From: Rhodoferax sp. | GTDB lineage: Bacteria > Pseudomonadota > Gammaproteobacteria > Burkholderiales > Burkholderiaceae_C | Direction: 5' to 3' | Assembly (NCBI GenBank): GCA_031291305.1 | Contig: JARLJH010000048.1 | Span: forward strand, 310,001-374,000 | DNA length: 64,000 nt | In this document: in pieces, positions 41,838 to 51,513 of the stretch | How positions within the stretch are numbered: the stretch's first letter is position 1 | Layout: every line of letters begins with the position of its first letter | Made by a program: the position numbers and the translations under genes | The notes under the pieces: model-generated | What the model was told of the DNA's origin: nothing | Seen by the model: only the letters and a program-made list of their open reading frames with translations | Databases searched by the model: none

Positions 41838-43325
41838 ATGTTTGACAAACTCAGTTTGCTGGCGGTAATTCCAGAAGTTATCCTGTTAGTTATGGCCTGC
41901 GTGATCCTGCTTTTTGACATCTCTGTCAAAAGTGCCAAGCGGGGTGCAACGTATGGCTTGACCTTGCTCACACTGGCTGTTGTGGTGGCGCTTGAGATTG
42001 TGTCGGCTACCTCGGGGCAGACCGTCTACGCATTTGGCAATATGGTGGTGAACGACGCCATGGGGCACTGGCTCAAGTGTTTCGCCGCGGTAGCAGTTAT
42101 GGTGACACTGGTCTATGGACGTGATTACGCCTGGGGCCGTGACATGTTGCGCGGGGGCGATTTGTTTACCCTCAGCCTCTTTTCGCTGCTGGGCATGTTT
42201 GTAATGATCTCGGGCAACAACTTCCTGGGCATTTACATGGGGCTTGAATTGTTGACGCTGTCAAGCTACGCGCTGGTTGCATTGCGCCGCGACTACGTTG
42301 TCTCGACAGAGGCGGCCATGAAGTATTTTGTGCTGGGGTCTCTGGCTTCAGGCTTGTTGCTGTATGGCATGTCTATGCTCTACGGTGCCACAGGAACGCT
42401 GGACCTGAGCGGGGTGTTGAAGGCTATCACTACCGGTCAGATTGACCATCAGATTCTAATTTTTGGTTTGGTTTTTGTTGTGGCTGGTCTGGCGTTCAAA
42501 CTGGGGGTTGTCCCCTTTCACATGTGGATTCCGGACGTCTATCAGGGTGCGCCAACTGTTATCACACTGATGGTAGGCAGTGCTCCGAAACTGGCAGCAT
42601 TTGCGGTGATGATTCGTTTACTGGCAGTGGGGTTATCGCCTCTGGCAGTGGATTGGCAGCAGATGCTGATGGTCCTGGCTGTCGCATCGTTAGCAGTGGG
42701 TAATCTGGCGGCTATTGCGCAAACCAATATCAAGCGGATGTTGGCGTTTTCAACCATATCACACATGGGTTTTGTTCTGATTGGCATGATGTCTGGCGTG
42801 GTGATCGGGCACCCAGGCGCTACAGCCAATGCTTACGGTTCATCCATGTTTTACGTGGTTTCCTATGTCTTGACAACCTTGGCTAGCTTTGGCGTGATCC
42901 TGCTGTTGTCGCGTGAAGCTTTCGAGAGCGAGGAAATCGCAGACTTCGCGGGATTGAACCAGCGTAGTCCCTTGTACGCGGCGATCATGGCATTGTGTCT
43001 GTTTTCTTTGGCTGGCATACCCCCCATGGTTGGCTTTTATGCCAAACTTGCTGTCCTGCAAGCTCTGGTTTCGACAGGTACGTCCGCCAATATCGTGTTG
43101 GCGGTCTATGCCGTCATGATGTCGCTAATTGGTGCGTTTTACTATTTGCGGGTTGTCAAGGTTATGTATTTTGATGCACCTGTAACCTCTGTGCCTCTGA
43201 TAGCTTCCATGGATGTCCGTGCTGTGCTTACGCTCAATGGCGCTTTGTTGCTATTGCTTGGGTTGCTGCCCAGCGGCTTGATGACCTTATGCATGGATGC
43301 TGTTTCCAAAATGTTGACCGTCTGA
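41838..43325 (+). CDS. nuoN: NADH-quinone oxidoreductase subunit N
   Basis: Proximal antiporter-like proton channel and last gene of the nuo operon. The 495-residue protein has 14 membrane helices, the glutamate in [20 protein letters not shown], and channel residues in [20 protein letters not shown]. The Nudix gene begins 51 nt downstream with no terminator visible between them. Confidence 0.97.
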   Translation: MFDKLSLLAVIPEVILLVMACVILLFDISVKSAKRGATYGLTLLTLAVVVALEIVSATSGQTVYAFGNMVVNDAMGHWLKCFAAVAVMVTLVYGRDYAWGRDMLRGGDLFTLSLFSLLGMFVMISGNNFLGIYMGLELLTLSSYALVALRRDYVVSTEAAMKYFVLGSLASGLLLYGMSMLYGATGTLDLSGVLKAITTGQIDHQILIFGLVFVVAGLAFKLGVVPFHMWIPDVYQGAPTVITLMVGSAPKLAAFAVMIRLLAVGLSPLAVDWQQMLMVLAVASLAVGNLAAIAQTNIKRMLAFSTISHMGFVLIGMMSGVVIGHPGATANAYGSSMFYVVSYVLTTLASFGVILLLSREAFESEEIADFAGLNQRSPLYAAIMALCLFSLAGIPPMVGFYAKLAVLQALVSTGTSANIVLAVYAVMMSLIGAFYYLRVVKVMYFDAPVTSVPLIASMDVRAVLTLNGALLLLLGLLPSGLMTLCMDAVSKMLTV

Positions 43326-43376
43326 TTGCCGGTGGACCTGTCACCCGGATAATCATTTTCGGGAAAGCAGCCTGAA

Positions 43377-43958
43377 GTGGATCATTTGCGAGAACTTCAA
43401 GTTGACAGTATGGAGTTGTGCAGCGGCGATTTTTTGCACGCTTTGCGAGATACCGTGCGACTTCCCGATGGTGCGCTGACCACGCGTGAATATGTTGTTC
43501 ATCCGGGGGCCGTCATGGTGGTGCCCATGCTTGAGGGTCTCAGCGGTGAGTTGCTCCTGGTCATGGAAAGACAGTTCCGTTACCCATTGAACCGTGTCAT
43601 GATCGAATTTCCGGCTGGAAAACTGGACGCGGGGGAATCCTCATTTCACTGCGCACAGCGCGAACTTAAAGAAGAAACTGGCTACCGTGCTACATCCTGG
43701 GCACATGCGGGCTTACTTCATCCGGTAATTGCCTATTCGACGGAGTTCATAGACATCTGGTTTGCGCGAGGTCTCCATCCTGGGGAGCAGCATCTGGATC
43801 AGGGCGAATTTCTGGATGTTTTTACAGCGACTCCGGACGAACTCATGCGATGGTGCAGAGATGGCCTCGTGACTGATGCCAAGACCCTGACTGCTGCGTT
43901 GTGGCTGCAAAACGTTCTTTCAGGCGCTTGGCAGCTCAACTGGAAGGACATACCCTAG
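43377..43958 (+). CDS. Nudix hydrolase, ADP-ribose pyrophosphatase type
   Basis: Predicted to hydrolyse ADP-ribose or a similar nucleoside diphosphate derivative to AMP and ribose 5-phosphate. The 193-residue protein has a complete Nudix box at about residues 79-101: GKLDAGESS, then REL, EE and G in place (GX5EX7REUXEEXGU). The preceding sheet (VVPMLEGLSGELLLVMERQF) and the RYPLNRVMIEFPAGKLD lead-in fit the ADP-ribose group. The GTG at 43377 is the first plausible start. It directly follows nuoN and may share its transcript; an NADH-linked reason is only inference. Confidence 0.9.
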   Translation: MDHLRELQVDSMELCSGDFLHALRDTVRLPDGALTTREYVVHPGAVMVVPMLEGLSGELLLVMERQFRYPLNRVMIEFPAGKLDAGESSFHCAQRELKEETGYRATSWAHAGLLHPVIAYSTEFIDIWFARGLHPGEQHLDQGEFLDVFTATPDELMRWCRDGLVTDAKTLTAALWLQNVLSGAWQLNWKDIP

Positions 43959-44051
43959 TTCGCTTGAACGGGAATTAGATCAAGGATGCTCCACTTGACA
44001 GGCTGCGTTGATAGATCAGTGTTCACATAAATATAACTGAAGGAGATTCAC

Positions 44052-47000
44052 GTGAGTACTGCCACTTTGGTTGCGTTGCGTAGCTACACACTGGACAGCA
44101 CGGATGACGGTGCTCTGCCCTTGGCAGATTTTGTTTGTGCTTATTTTGAAGGCGCAGACCCGCAGGAACTTCAGGCGCGAGGTTCGGCCTGCCTGATGGC
44201 GATGGCGGTTGCTCATTTGCGATTGCTTGACCTGCCCAGCAGTACCGATGGGACGCGTATCCGGGTTTTCAACCCTACAATTTCTGAAGACGGATTCGTC
44301 AGCGAGCACACGGTCGTTCAGATCGTGCATGACGATATGCCATTCTTGGTGGATTCCGTGACGATGGCGGTCAATCGGCTCGGGCGAACCGCTCACTGGA
44401 TTGTTCATCCCCTGCTGGTGCTTGAGCGCGACGCCCAACTACGCCTGAGCCACACCTGTTCGGCCAGTTCAAGGGGCGATTCGACAGCCAAAGTTCAATC
44501 CTTCATTTTGCTGGAATGCGACCGTATCCTGATGGCGTCTGAGCTCGGCGAGTTGCAGGCCGAACTGGTTCGTGTGCTGGGTGACGTGCGTGATGCAGTG
44601 ACGGATTGGCCCGCCATGCTGGCGAAACTGCGTACCGTTATCGACGAATCGTCGCGGGCCGGGTTGTCTACAGAGCCGATGTTCGAAGGGTCCGAGTTCT
44701 TGCGTTGGTTGGAGGCACAGCATTTCACGTTTCTGGGCGCGCGTGATTACGCCTTGTCGCGCGCGGGCGATGCCAATGACCTGACGGTTGTTGCTGGTAC
44801 CGGCTTGGGTATCTTGCGCGGTGACGCCATCACGCCCGTGAGCCGACTTCCCTTGGATACGCAGACTATTCTGGAGTCTGAGCAGTTGGTTTTTGCCACC
44901 AAGGCCATGACGCGTTCTACGGTGCACCGTCCGGCTTGGCTCGACTATCTGGTGATCAAGCGATTTGATGAGGCTGGTCAGGTGGTCGGTGAAACCCGGT
45001 TTATGGGTCTGTACACCTCCAAGGCCTATGCCGCCTCAGTAACCGATATTCCATTGATCCGCCATCGCGTTGCGCGGGTCATGCAAGCGGCCGACGTATT
45101 GCCTGAAAGTCACGCTGCAAAGTCTTTGCAGGCCATTCTGGAAGCCTACCCGCGGGATGAAATGTTTCAGGTCGATACGGATACTTTGATATCCCACGCG
45201 ATTGGCATCTTGCGCTTGCAAGAACGTCAGCGAACGCGCGTGTTTTTGCGGCGCGACTCATTTGGTCGATTTACCTCGGTTCTGGTGTTTGTGCCGCGTG
45301 ACCGTTACAACACCGAGCTTCGAGTCCGTATTGGCGAGGAGCTTGTTCGCACGCTGGATGGTCAGTCCGTCGAATACACGCCGATGCTGACAGATCACCC
45401 CATGGCTCGCATTCACTTTCTGGTGCGTGCGCGTGATCAAGCGCCTGACAATCTGGATGACACGGCTCTGGAGGCACGCATTGCCAGTTTGGTACGGCGA
45501 TGGGAAGACGATTGCAAGCAGGCTTTGTTTCAAACCCATGGGGAAGGCGCGGGTCTGACCCTTGCCAAGCGCTTTGCGGATGCATTTCCGGCCGCTTATC
45601 GGGAAGATTTTTCGCCCGCTGTGGCGGCTGATGATGCGTTGGTGCTATCGGGTTTGTCCGAGCAGTCGGGAATCGCGGTGAAGCTGTATCGCCCAGTCAA
45701 CCCGAAGGCGGGCGGTGTACGTCTAAAAATTTACAACACCGCCAAGGTGGCGCTGTCAGACTCTTTGCCTGTCCTGGAATGCATGGGTGCAAGGGTGTTG
45801 GATGAGCAGCCCTACAAGGTGACAGAGCCCGGACAGGCATCGGGGTTGTGGATTCATGACCTGGGTTTGCAGCTTCCCGTCAATACTGCCTTTTCAATGG
45901 TCAAAGAGCGGTTTGAACGTTTGTTTATAGGCGTATGGCGCAATGAAATCGATAGTGATAATCTGAACCGATTGGTACTGGTCACGACGCTGGATGCACG
46001 ATCCATCTCCATCTTGCGAGCTTACATTCGCTACTTCAAACAATTGGGGTTCGCCTTCAGCCAAAGTTACATCGAAGACACCCTGGGTAAAAATGCAGCG
46101 TTGACGCAGCTGCTTTTTGAATTGTTCAACACGCGTTTCAATCCTGATTTTGCAGGGGATCGAGCGGCTGCGCAGCAGCAGCTGTCCGGGCAGATTGAAG
46201 CACAGTTGAGTGCGGTGGCCAGCCTGGAAGAAGACCGTGTCATACGCCAGTTCTATAACAGCATCTTGTCCACCGTCCGGTCCAATGCTTGGCAGACCAC
46301 AAGCAGCGGTGGGTTTAAAACCTACCTGAGTTTCAAGTTCAACCCAAAACAGATGCCTGGTGTGCCTGAGCCCAAGCCGCTGCATGAAATCTGGGTCTAC
46401 TCGCCGCGTTTTGAGGCACTACATCTGCGTAACGGCAAGGTCGCACGCGGTGGTCTTCGCTGGTCAGATCGTCGGGAGGATTTTCGCACCGAAATTTTGG
46501 GGCTTGTCAAAGCGCAGCACGTCAAAAACACAGTGATCGTTCCTGTGGGCTCCAAAGGGGGCTTTGTGCTCAAGGCTGCCCCCAACCCGGCTGATCGCGA
46601 TGCTACCCAGGCAGAAGGCATTGCCTGCTATCGCATGTTCCTGTCTGGCATGCTTGATCTGACGGATAACCTGGTGAAGGGGCAAGTGGTTGCACCGGCG
46701 AGGGTCGTGCGTCATGATGCCGATGACCCCTACCTGGTGGTGGCCGCTGACAAGGGTACCGCCACCTTTTCGGACATCGCCAACAGCCTGTCTGCTGACT
46801 ACGGTTTTTGGCTTGGTGATGCTTTCGCTTCGGGTGGATCGGTGGGATACGACCACAAGAAAATGGGCATCACGGCTCGTGGCGCTTGGGAATCGGCCAA
46901 GCGCCATTTCAGGGTACTGGGCTTCAACACGCAAACTTCCCCGTTTGCAGTGGTGGGTATTGGCGACATGTCCGGCGACGTGTTTGGCAACGGCATGTTG

Positions 47001-48812
47001 CTGTCCGAGCACATCCAACTGGTTGCAGCATTTGATCATCGGCACATTTTTCTTGATCCGCATCCCGATGCTTCAAGCAGTTTTGCCGAGCGTAAGCGAT
47101 TGTTCGGCCTGGCGCGCTCCAGTTGGGAGGACTATGACAAAGGCCTGATCTCCGAAGGTGGAGGCGTGTATTCGCGCGCCGTTAAATCCATCAAGCTGTC
47201 GGCACAGGCGCAAACCATCCTGGGAGTTGCAGCGCAAGAGCTCTCACCAGCGGATCTTCTGAATGCCATCCTCAAGGCACCTGTTGACTTGATCTATAAC
47301 GGGGGCATTGGCACCTACGTTAAATCTTCGCAGGAAATCAACGCCCAGGTAGGCGACAAGTCGAGTGATGCGTTCCGAGTCAATGGTCGCGAACTGCGTT
47401 GCAAAGTGTTGGTGGAGGGGGGCAATCTGGGATGCACCCAACATGGACGCATTGAATATGCCCAATCGGGTGGACGCATTTACACCGATGCCATTGACAA
47501 CTCGGCGGGTGTGGATTGTTCTGACCATGAGGTCAATATCAAGATTTTGCTGGACCGATTGCTAGAGGCTGGCGACATGACGCTGAAACAGCGCAATGAC
47601 TTGCTGGCTTCCATGACCGACGAGGTTGGTCAACTTGTACTGTCAGACAACTACTACCAGACCCAGGCGCTAGATGTGGCTGGGCACCATCCGGACTATT
47701 TCCTGGACGCGCAACAAAGACTCATGCAGTGGCTTGAAGGTTCAGGCCGTTTGGACCGCAAGATCGAATTTTTGCCGACCGATGAAGAAATCACCCACCG
47801 CCGCAGCTTGAAACTGGGCCTGACGGCACCTGAGAATGCTGTTTTGTTGGCTTATGCCAAGATATCGGTGTTTGACGATCTGGTCGCCAGCGACTTGCCT
47901 GACGACCCCTATTTTGGTCGCGCGCTTCAGGCCTACTTTCCTCAGGTCCTGGTGCAACGTTTCAGTGCTGCCATTGCGGCGCATCCGCTCAAGCGGGAAA
48001 TCATCGCCACCTTTGTGACCAACAAATTGGTCAATCGCATGGGGGCAACTTTTGTCAATTTCTTGGGTGCTGAAGCGGGTGCCAGAACGGCTGACGTGGT
48101 GCGCGCCTACACGTTGGCACGGGAAATCTTCGGGATGGAGTCGATTTGGGACCGGATTGACGCTCTGGACCTCGTCATACCCAGCGATTTGCAGCTTGAT
48201 TTGTTGACCCGGCTGATCTCGATTGCCCAGCGTGTTTCGCGTTGGATGCTGTGTCTGCGTGAAAAATCCAGTGACTTGCCCACGCTGATCGCACGTTATC
48301 AACCCGGTGCCAGAGAACTTCAAGCGAACTTGTCTGCCTGGCTACCAGATCATTCCAAGGAAGCTCTGCACAAGGCAACCGAGGCGTGGGTGAAGCTCGG
48401 CGTTGAACTCGAGATGGCACAGTCCCTGACAGCTCTTGAATTTGTTTTCCCCGCGTTGGACCTGGTTAACCTGAGCACCCAAGCCGGGGTGACCTTGGAA
48501 CAGGCCGCACGGGCTTATTTCGAGGTCGAAAGCCGATTGGAACTGTCGGGCTGGCGTGCGCAAATCAATCGACTGCCAACCGATACGCTCTGGCAGACGC
48601 AAGCGCGCGGCAGCGCCCGGGACGACGTCTATACCCTGGCCAGCCAGATCACTCAGACAGTTTTGTCACGCTATGTGGACGTGAAAGACTGGGCTGATCA
48701 AAATGCCGTGCAGATGACGCGGCTGAATCGCCTGCTTCAGAACATCAGCGCGCAAAGCGCTGACCTGGCGCCGATATCGGTCGGATTGCGTGAATTGAGG
48801 CAAATGGCCTGA
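44052..48812 (+). CDS. gdh: NAD-specific glutamate dehydrogenase, large (180-kDa) class
   Basis: Oxidative deamination of glutamate to 2-oxoglutarate with NAD. The 1586-residue protein is the size of the large bacterial class found in Pseudomonas and Streptomyces. N-terminal ACT-like regulatory modules (about residues 1-600; VHDDMPFLVDSVTMAVNRLG) precede the catalytic domain (about 740-1180) with KVARGGLRWSDRREDFRTEI and VPVGSKGGFVLKAA, and the nucleotide-binding segment GIGDMSGDVFGNGMLLSEH. A long helical C-terminal domain follows. The GTG start is supported by AAGGAG 7 nt upstream. Stands alone; convergent with the two small genes downstream. Confidence 0.96.
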   Translation: MSTATLVALRSYTLDSTDDGALPLADFVCAYFEGADPQELQARGSACLMAMAVAHLRLLDLPSSTDGTRIRVFNPTISEDGFVSEHTVVQIVHDDMPFLVDSVTMAVNRLGRTAHWIVHPLLVLERDAQLRLSHTCSASSRGDSTAKVQSFILLECDRILMASELGELQAELVRVLGDVRDAVTDWPAMLAKLRTVIDESSRAGLSTEPMFEGSEFLRWLEAQHFTFLGARDYALSRAGDANDLTVVAGTGLGILRGDAITPVSRLPLDTQTILESEQLVFATKAMTRSTVHRPAWLDYLVIKRFDEAGQVVGETRFMGLYTSKAYAASVTDIPLIRHRVARVMQAADVLPESHAAKSLQAILEAYPRDEMFQVDTDTLISHAIGILRLQERQRTRVFLRRDSFGRFTSVLVFVPRDRYNTELRVRIGEELVRTLDGQSVEYTPMLTDHPMARIHFLVRARDQAPDNLDDTALEARIASLVRRWEDDCKQALFQTHGEGAGLTLAKRFADAFPAAYREDFSPAVAADDALVLSGLSEQSGIAVKLYRPVNPKAGGVRLKIYNTAKVALSDSLPVLECMGARVLDEQPYKVTEPGQASGLWIHDLGLQLPVNTAFSMVKERFERLFIGVWRNEIDSDNLNRLVLVTTLDARSISILRAYIRYFKQLGFAFSQSYIEDTLGKNAALTQLLFELFNTRFNPDFAGDRAAAQQQLSGQIEAQLSAVASLEEDRVIRQFYNSILSTVRSNAWQTTSSGGFKTYLSFKFNPKQMPGVPEPKPLHEIWVYSPRFEALHLRNGKVARGGLRWSDRREDFRTEILGLVKAQHVKNTVIVPVGSKGGFVLKAAPNPADRDATQAEGIACYRMFLSGMLDLTDNLVKGQVVAPARVVRHDADDPYLVVAADKGTATFSDIANSLSADYGFWLGDAFASGGSVGYDHKKMGITARGAWESAKRHFRVLGFNTQTSPFAVVGIGDMSGDVFGNGMLLSEHIQLVAAFDHRHIFLDPHPDASSSFAERKRLFGLARSSWEDYDKGLISEGGGVYSRAVKSIKLSAQAQTILGVAAQELSPADLLNAILKAPVDLIYNGGIGTYVKSSQEINAQVGDKSSDAFRVNGRELRCKVLVEGGNLGCTQHGRIEYAQSGGRIYTDAIDNSAGVDCSDHEVNIKILLDRLLEAGDMTLKQRNDLLASMTDEVGQLVLSDNYYQTQALDVAGHHPDYFLDAQQRLMQWLEGSGRLDRKIEFLPTDEEITHRRSLKLGLTAPENAVLLAYAKISVFDDLVASDLPDDPYFGRALQAYFPQVLVQRFSAAIAAHPLKREIIATFVTNKLVNRMGATFVNFLGAEAGARTADVVRAYTLAREIFGMESIWDRIDALDLVIPSDLQLDLLTRLISIAQRVSRWMLCLREKSSDLPTLIARYQPGARELQANLSAWLPDHSKEALHKATEAWVKLGVELEMAQSLTALEFVFPALDLVNLSTQAGVTLEQAARAYFEVESRLELSGWRAQINRLPTDTLWQTQARGSARDDVYTLASQITQTVLSRYVDVKDWADQNAVQMTRLNRLLQNISAQSADLAPISVGLRELRQMA

Positions 48813-48851
48813 GCATTCAAGCGCTTAAGCTCAAAGGCCCGACCGAGCCAC

Positions 48852-49253
48852 TTAGGCGCTGAAGTTGACGATGCGCCCGGTGGCTTGTCCCTGTGCATTG
48901 ACCACAGGCGCGGCAGTCGGGTTGCTTTTCAGACCGTTGCCGTCCGCTTGTCGGCTGGAGCTGGTAGCTTGATAGAGTCCCACAATCAACTCCTGGGTTT
49001 TGGCTGGTACGACAGCTCCAGAGCGGACCTGGGAGCTGTACGTAGCGTCGCTTTGGCGCGACTGATCGCTAAGGGATCGAACCTGATCCTGGCGTTTGCC
49101 ATATTCCGTCTCAGCAGCATCCACTTGGGCGCGCAAATCCTGAACGGTTGATTCGGCCTGTTTCTCCTCTCGTCGTGCCGTTTCAAGGCGCGCGCGAATC
49201 AGTGTAGATTGCAGAGACGGGGTAGCACTGTTGGTGGCAGCAAGCGCAGCCAT
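48852..49253 (-). CDS. Unknown small coiled-coil protein with a conserved C-terminal tail
   Basis: A 133-residue protein I do not recognise. Residues about 18-72 are rich in E, R, Q, A and D and fit a coiled coil (ARREEKQAESTVQDLRAQVD). A Ser/Ala-rich middle (ELIVGLYQATSSSRQADG) precedes the C-terminal 18 residues PVVNAQGQATGRIVNFSA. That tail matches the end of the neighbouring 64-residue protein at 12 of 18 positions, the rest being conservative changes. There is no signal peptide or membrane segment. A ribosome site (AGCAGG) precedes the ATG. It follows the other gene by 30 nt and is probably in the same transcript. Confidence 0.75.
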   Translation of the reverse strand: MAALAATNSATPSLQSTLIRARLETARREEKQAESTVQDLRAQVDAAETEYGKRQDQVRSLSDQSRQSDATYSSQVRSGAVVPAKTQELIVGLYQATSSSRQADGNGLKSNPTAAPVVNAQGQATGRIVNFSA

Positions 49254-49283
49254 GGTGAAACCTGCTAATTTGGGACCGCCGTG

Positions 49284-49478
49284 TCAGGCAGTGACGTTGA
49301 GCAAGCGTCCCGTGGTCTGTCCTTGCGTATTGACGACGGGTTTGGCAGCTTCAGCCTGAACAGGCTTCTTTTTCGGCTCTTGCCCTTGTTGCTCCTCGCT
49401 AACCTGCTTTGCTTTTTGTAGCTGAGTGGGCTGCTGGGTGGATTGAGTGGGTGCCGTGCGGGTGCTTGAAACTTCCAT
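49284..49478 (-). CDS. Unknown small hydrophilic protein with the same C-terminal tail
   Basis: A 64-residue protein I do not recognise. The first 46 residues are polar and probably disordered (many Q, T, S, E, K: STQQPTQLQKAKQVSEEQQG). The last 18 residues PVVNTQGQTTGRLLNVTA closely match the tail of the next protein downstream. A strong ribosome site (AGGAG, 7 nt from the ATG) supports real translation. First gene of an apparent two-gene unit. The shared tail with different N-termini suggests a common recognition or anchoring signal (inference). Confidence 0.75.
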   Translation of the reverse strand: MEVSSTRTAPTQSTQQPTQLQKAKQVSEEQQGQEPKKKPVQAEAAKPVVNTQGQTTGRLLNVTA

Positions 49479-49549
49479 GGTTAGCTCCTGTCGAAGTCAG
49501 AGGTTCAGTTTACAAGTCTTTGTCTACAAACTCAACACGCCCGTTCTGA

Positions 49550-51337
49550 TCACGTATGGAATTGCAGAGCTGCCAGTCCGGCGTACACCCCGCCCATGGC
49601 TACCAGTTCGGCATGGGTGCCCTGTTCTACCAAACGACCTTCATCAATCACCACAATCTGGTCGGCTTGCTGAACTGTGGCCAGTCGGTGAGCAATCACC
49701 AGGGTGGTGCGTCCACGCATGGCGGACTCCAGTGCCGCCTGCACCATGCGCTCGCTCTCGGCATCGAGTGCGCTGGTGGCTTCATCCAGCAAAAGCAAGG
49801 GAGGGTTTTTTAGAATGGCGCGGGCAATGGCAATGCGCTGGCGTTGGCCACCACTCAGGCGCACACCGCGTTCCCCCAAGAATGTGTCGTAACCCTGCGG
49901 CAGGGCAGTGATGAATCCGTCCGCAAACGCCGCCGTCGCCGCAGCTTTGACCTCATCGTCCGTCGCATCCGGTCTGCCGTAGCGAATGTTTTCCAGCGCA
50001 CTGCTGGAGAAAACCACCGCATCCTGCGGCACGATGCCAATGCGATGACGCAAGTCATTCAACATCAAATCACGGGTGGGAGCGCCATCCAACAGGATGC
50101 GACCACTCTGCGCATCATAAAACCGTAGCAACAGCTGGAAGACTGTACTTTTTCCGGCACCGCTGGGCCCCACCAGAGCGACAGTGCGACCAGCGTCAAT
50201 CTGGAGCGAAAAGTCCCGCAGCGCCGCCTGATGGGGTCGTGACGGGTAGTGAAACGTGACATTATCAAAACATATAGCACTACCCGCTGTAGGTATAGGG
50301 GCTAGAGTCGAATTTGATGGGGATTTGATGGGTGATTGGGTGGACAGCAGTTCCATCAATCGCTCGGTAGCACCCGCCGCGCGGAGCAAGTCGCCATAGA
50401 CCTCGCTGAGTACGGCAAAGGAGCCCGCCAAGATGATCACATAAATCACGGTCTGCCCCAGGTGCCCGGCGGTGATGCGACCCGCCAGAACCGCCTGAGT
50501 CCCTTGGTACAAGCCCCATAGCAGTGCCGCTGAGGTGGCAATGATGATGAAGGCCACCAGGCCGGAACGTGTGCGTGAGCGCCGCACGGCCACATCAAAC
50601 GCCGTCTCGGTCGCCAGGGTGAATCGGGTGGTTTCGCGGTCCTCGGCCGTATAGCTCTGCACCACCGGAATGGCGTTGAGAACTTCTGCGGCAATCGCGC
50701 TGGAGTCGGCTGCCCGGTCTTGGCTGGCGCGCGACAGCTTGCGCACGCGCCGCCCAAATGCCGCAGCTGGCAGCACAATCAGCACAAGCACCAGTAGAAC
50801 CTGCGCCATCACCCTCGGGTTGGTCCACACCAGGATGCCCAATGCGCCCAGCCCCATGACCAGATTGCGCAAACCTTGGCTCAATGACGAGCCGACCACG
50901 GTTTGTACCAGCGTGGTGTCCGCTGACAGGCGCGACAGCACTTCACCGGTCTGCGTGGTCTCGAAAAACTCCGGGCTTTGCGTCAGGACATGGGCGTACA
51001 CCGCATTACGCAGGTCAGCGCTGATGCGCTCGCCCAGCCAGCTCACCATATAAAAACGCGCTGCCGAAAAAATACCGAGAGCCACGGCGACCCCAAACAG
51101 CATCACGAAATGTTCCCGCAGCGCCATCATGCGTTCGCCAGGGTTACCCTGTGTTGGCCCGCCATCGATCAGACCGCGCAGCGCCATCGGAAAAGCGAGT
51201 GTGGTCGCGGCAGCCATGATCAAAAACACCAACGCCAAGCCAATGCGCAGACGGTAAGGCCGCAAAAAAGGGATCAGTCCCGAGAGTGACTTCGGGCTAC
51301 GCGTTGGTTGGGAGTCGGCGGTCATGGGTGGATTCAT
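49550..51337 (-). CDS. ABC exporter with fused membrane and ATPase domains (MsbA-like)
   Basis: A 595-residue half-transporter predicted to work as a homodimer that exports a lipid or hydrophobic substrate. Six membrane helices (about residues 25-310) are followed by an ATPase domain: Walker A GPSGAGKST, signature VRLSGGQRQRIAIARAILKN, Walker B LLLLDEATSALD and switch histidine VIAHRLATV. The ATG at 51337 is preferred over an in-frame TTG 12 nt upstream. Odd feature: the linker at about residues 340-358 (NSTLAPIPTAGSAICFDNV) is encoded by a dispersed-repeat copy. Substrate unknown. Confidence 0.92.
   Translation of the reverse strand: MNPPMTADSQPTRSPKSLSGLIPFLRPYRLRIGLALVFLIMAAATTLAFPMALRGLIDGGPTQGNPGERMMALREHFVMLFGVAVALGIFSAARFYMVSWLGERISADLRNAVYAHVLTQSPEFFETTQTGEVLSRLSADTTLVQTVVGSSLSQGLRNLVMGLGALGILVWTNPRVMAQVLLVLVLIVLPAAAFGRRVRKLSRASQDRAADSSAIAAEVLNAIPVVQSYTAEDRETTRFTLATETAFDVAVRRSRTRSGLVAFIIIATSAALLWGLYQGTQAVLAGRITAGHLGQTVIYVIILAGSFAVLSEVYGDLLRAAGATERLMELLSTQSPIKSPSNSTLAPIPTAGSAICFDNVTFHYPSRPHQAALRDFSLQIDAGRTVALVGPSGAGKSTVFQLLLRFYDAQSGRILLDGAPTRDLMLNDLRHRIGIVPQDAVVFSSSALENIRYGRPDATDDEVKAAATAAFADGFITALPQGYDTFLGERGVRLSGGQRQRIAIARAILKNPPLLLLDEATSALDAESERMVQAALESAMRGRTTLVIAHRLATVQQADQIVVIDEGRLVEQGTHAELVAMGGVYAGLAALQFHT
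50261..50316 (+). repeat. Dispersed hairpin repeat, copy 5 (inside ABC exporter gene)
   Basis: ATTATCAAAACATATAGCAC, then TACCCGCTGTAGGTATAGGG and GCTAGAGTCGAATTT. It keeps TAGC, ACCC, GGGGCTAGAG and the AAATTT-like edge of the family. It lies antisense within the exporter gene, exactly in the linker between membrane and ATPase domains. Confidence 0.7.
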
Positions 51338-51513
51338 GGAAGTACTCAAACAGCGCTTGAACAGACTGCAGACATCCTACGTCGGCTGCGGAGATGCTGG
51401 GCCTGACCTGCCAAGGTAGGCTGGTCAAGCGAGGGGCTTTGAGAGGGCCAGTGAGATGGCATTCAGCATTCACTGGTTGAGCCCGAGCAGCAGTTGCGCG
51501 CGGTCTGGTTACG

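Noticed and set aside
48813-48870. Imperfect stem AGCGCTTAAG/CTTAGGCGCT after gdh as a terminator
   Set aside because: Mismatched, overlaps the 3' end of the next gene, and no T-run; too weak to list.
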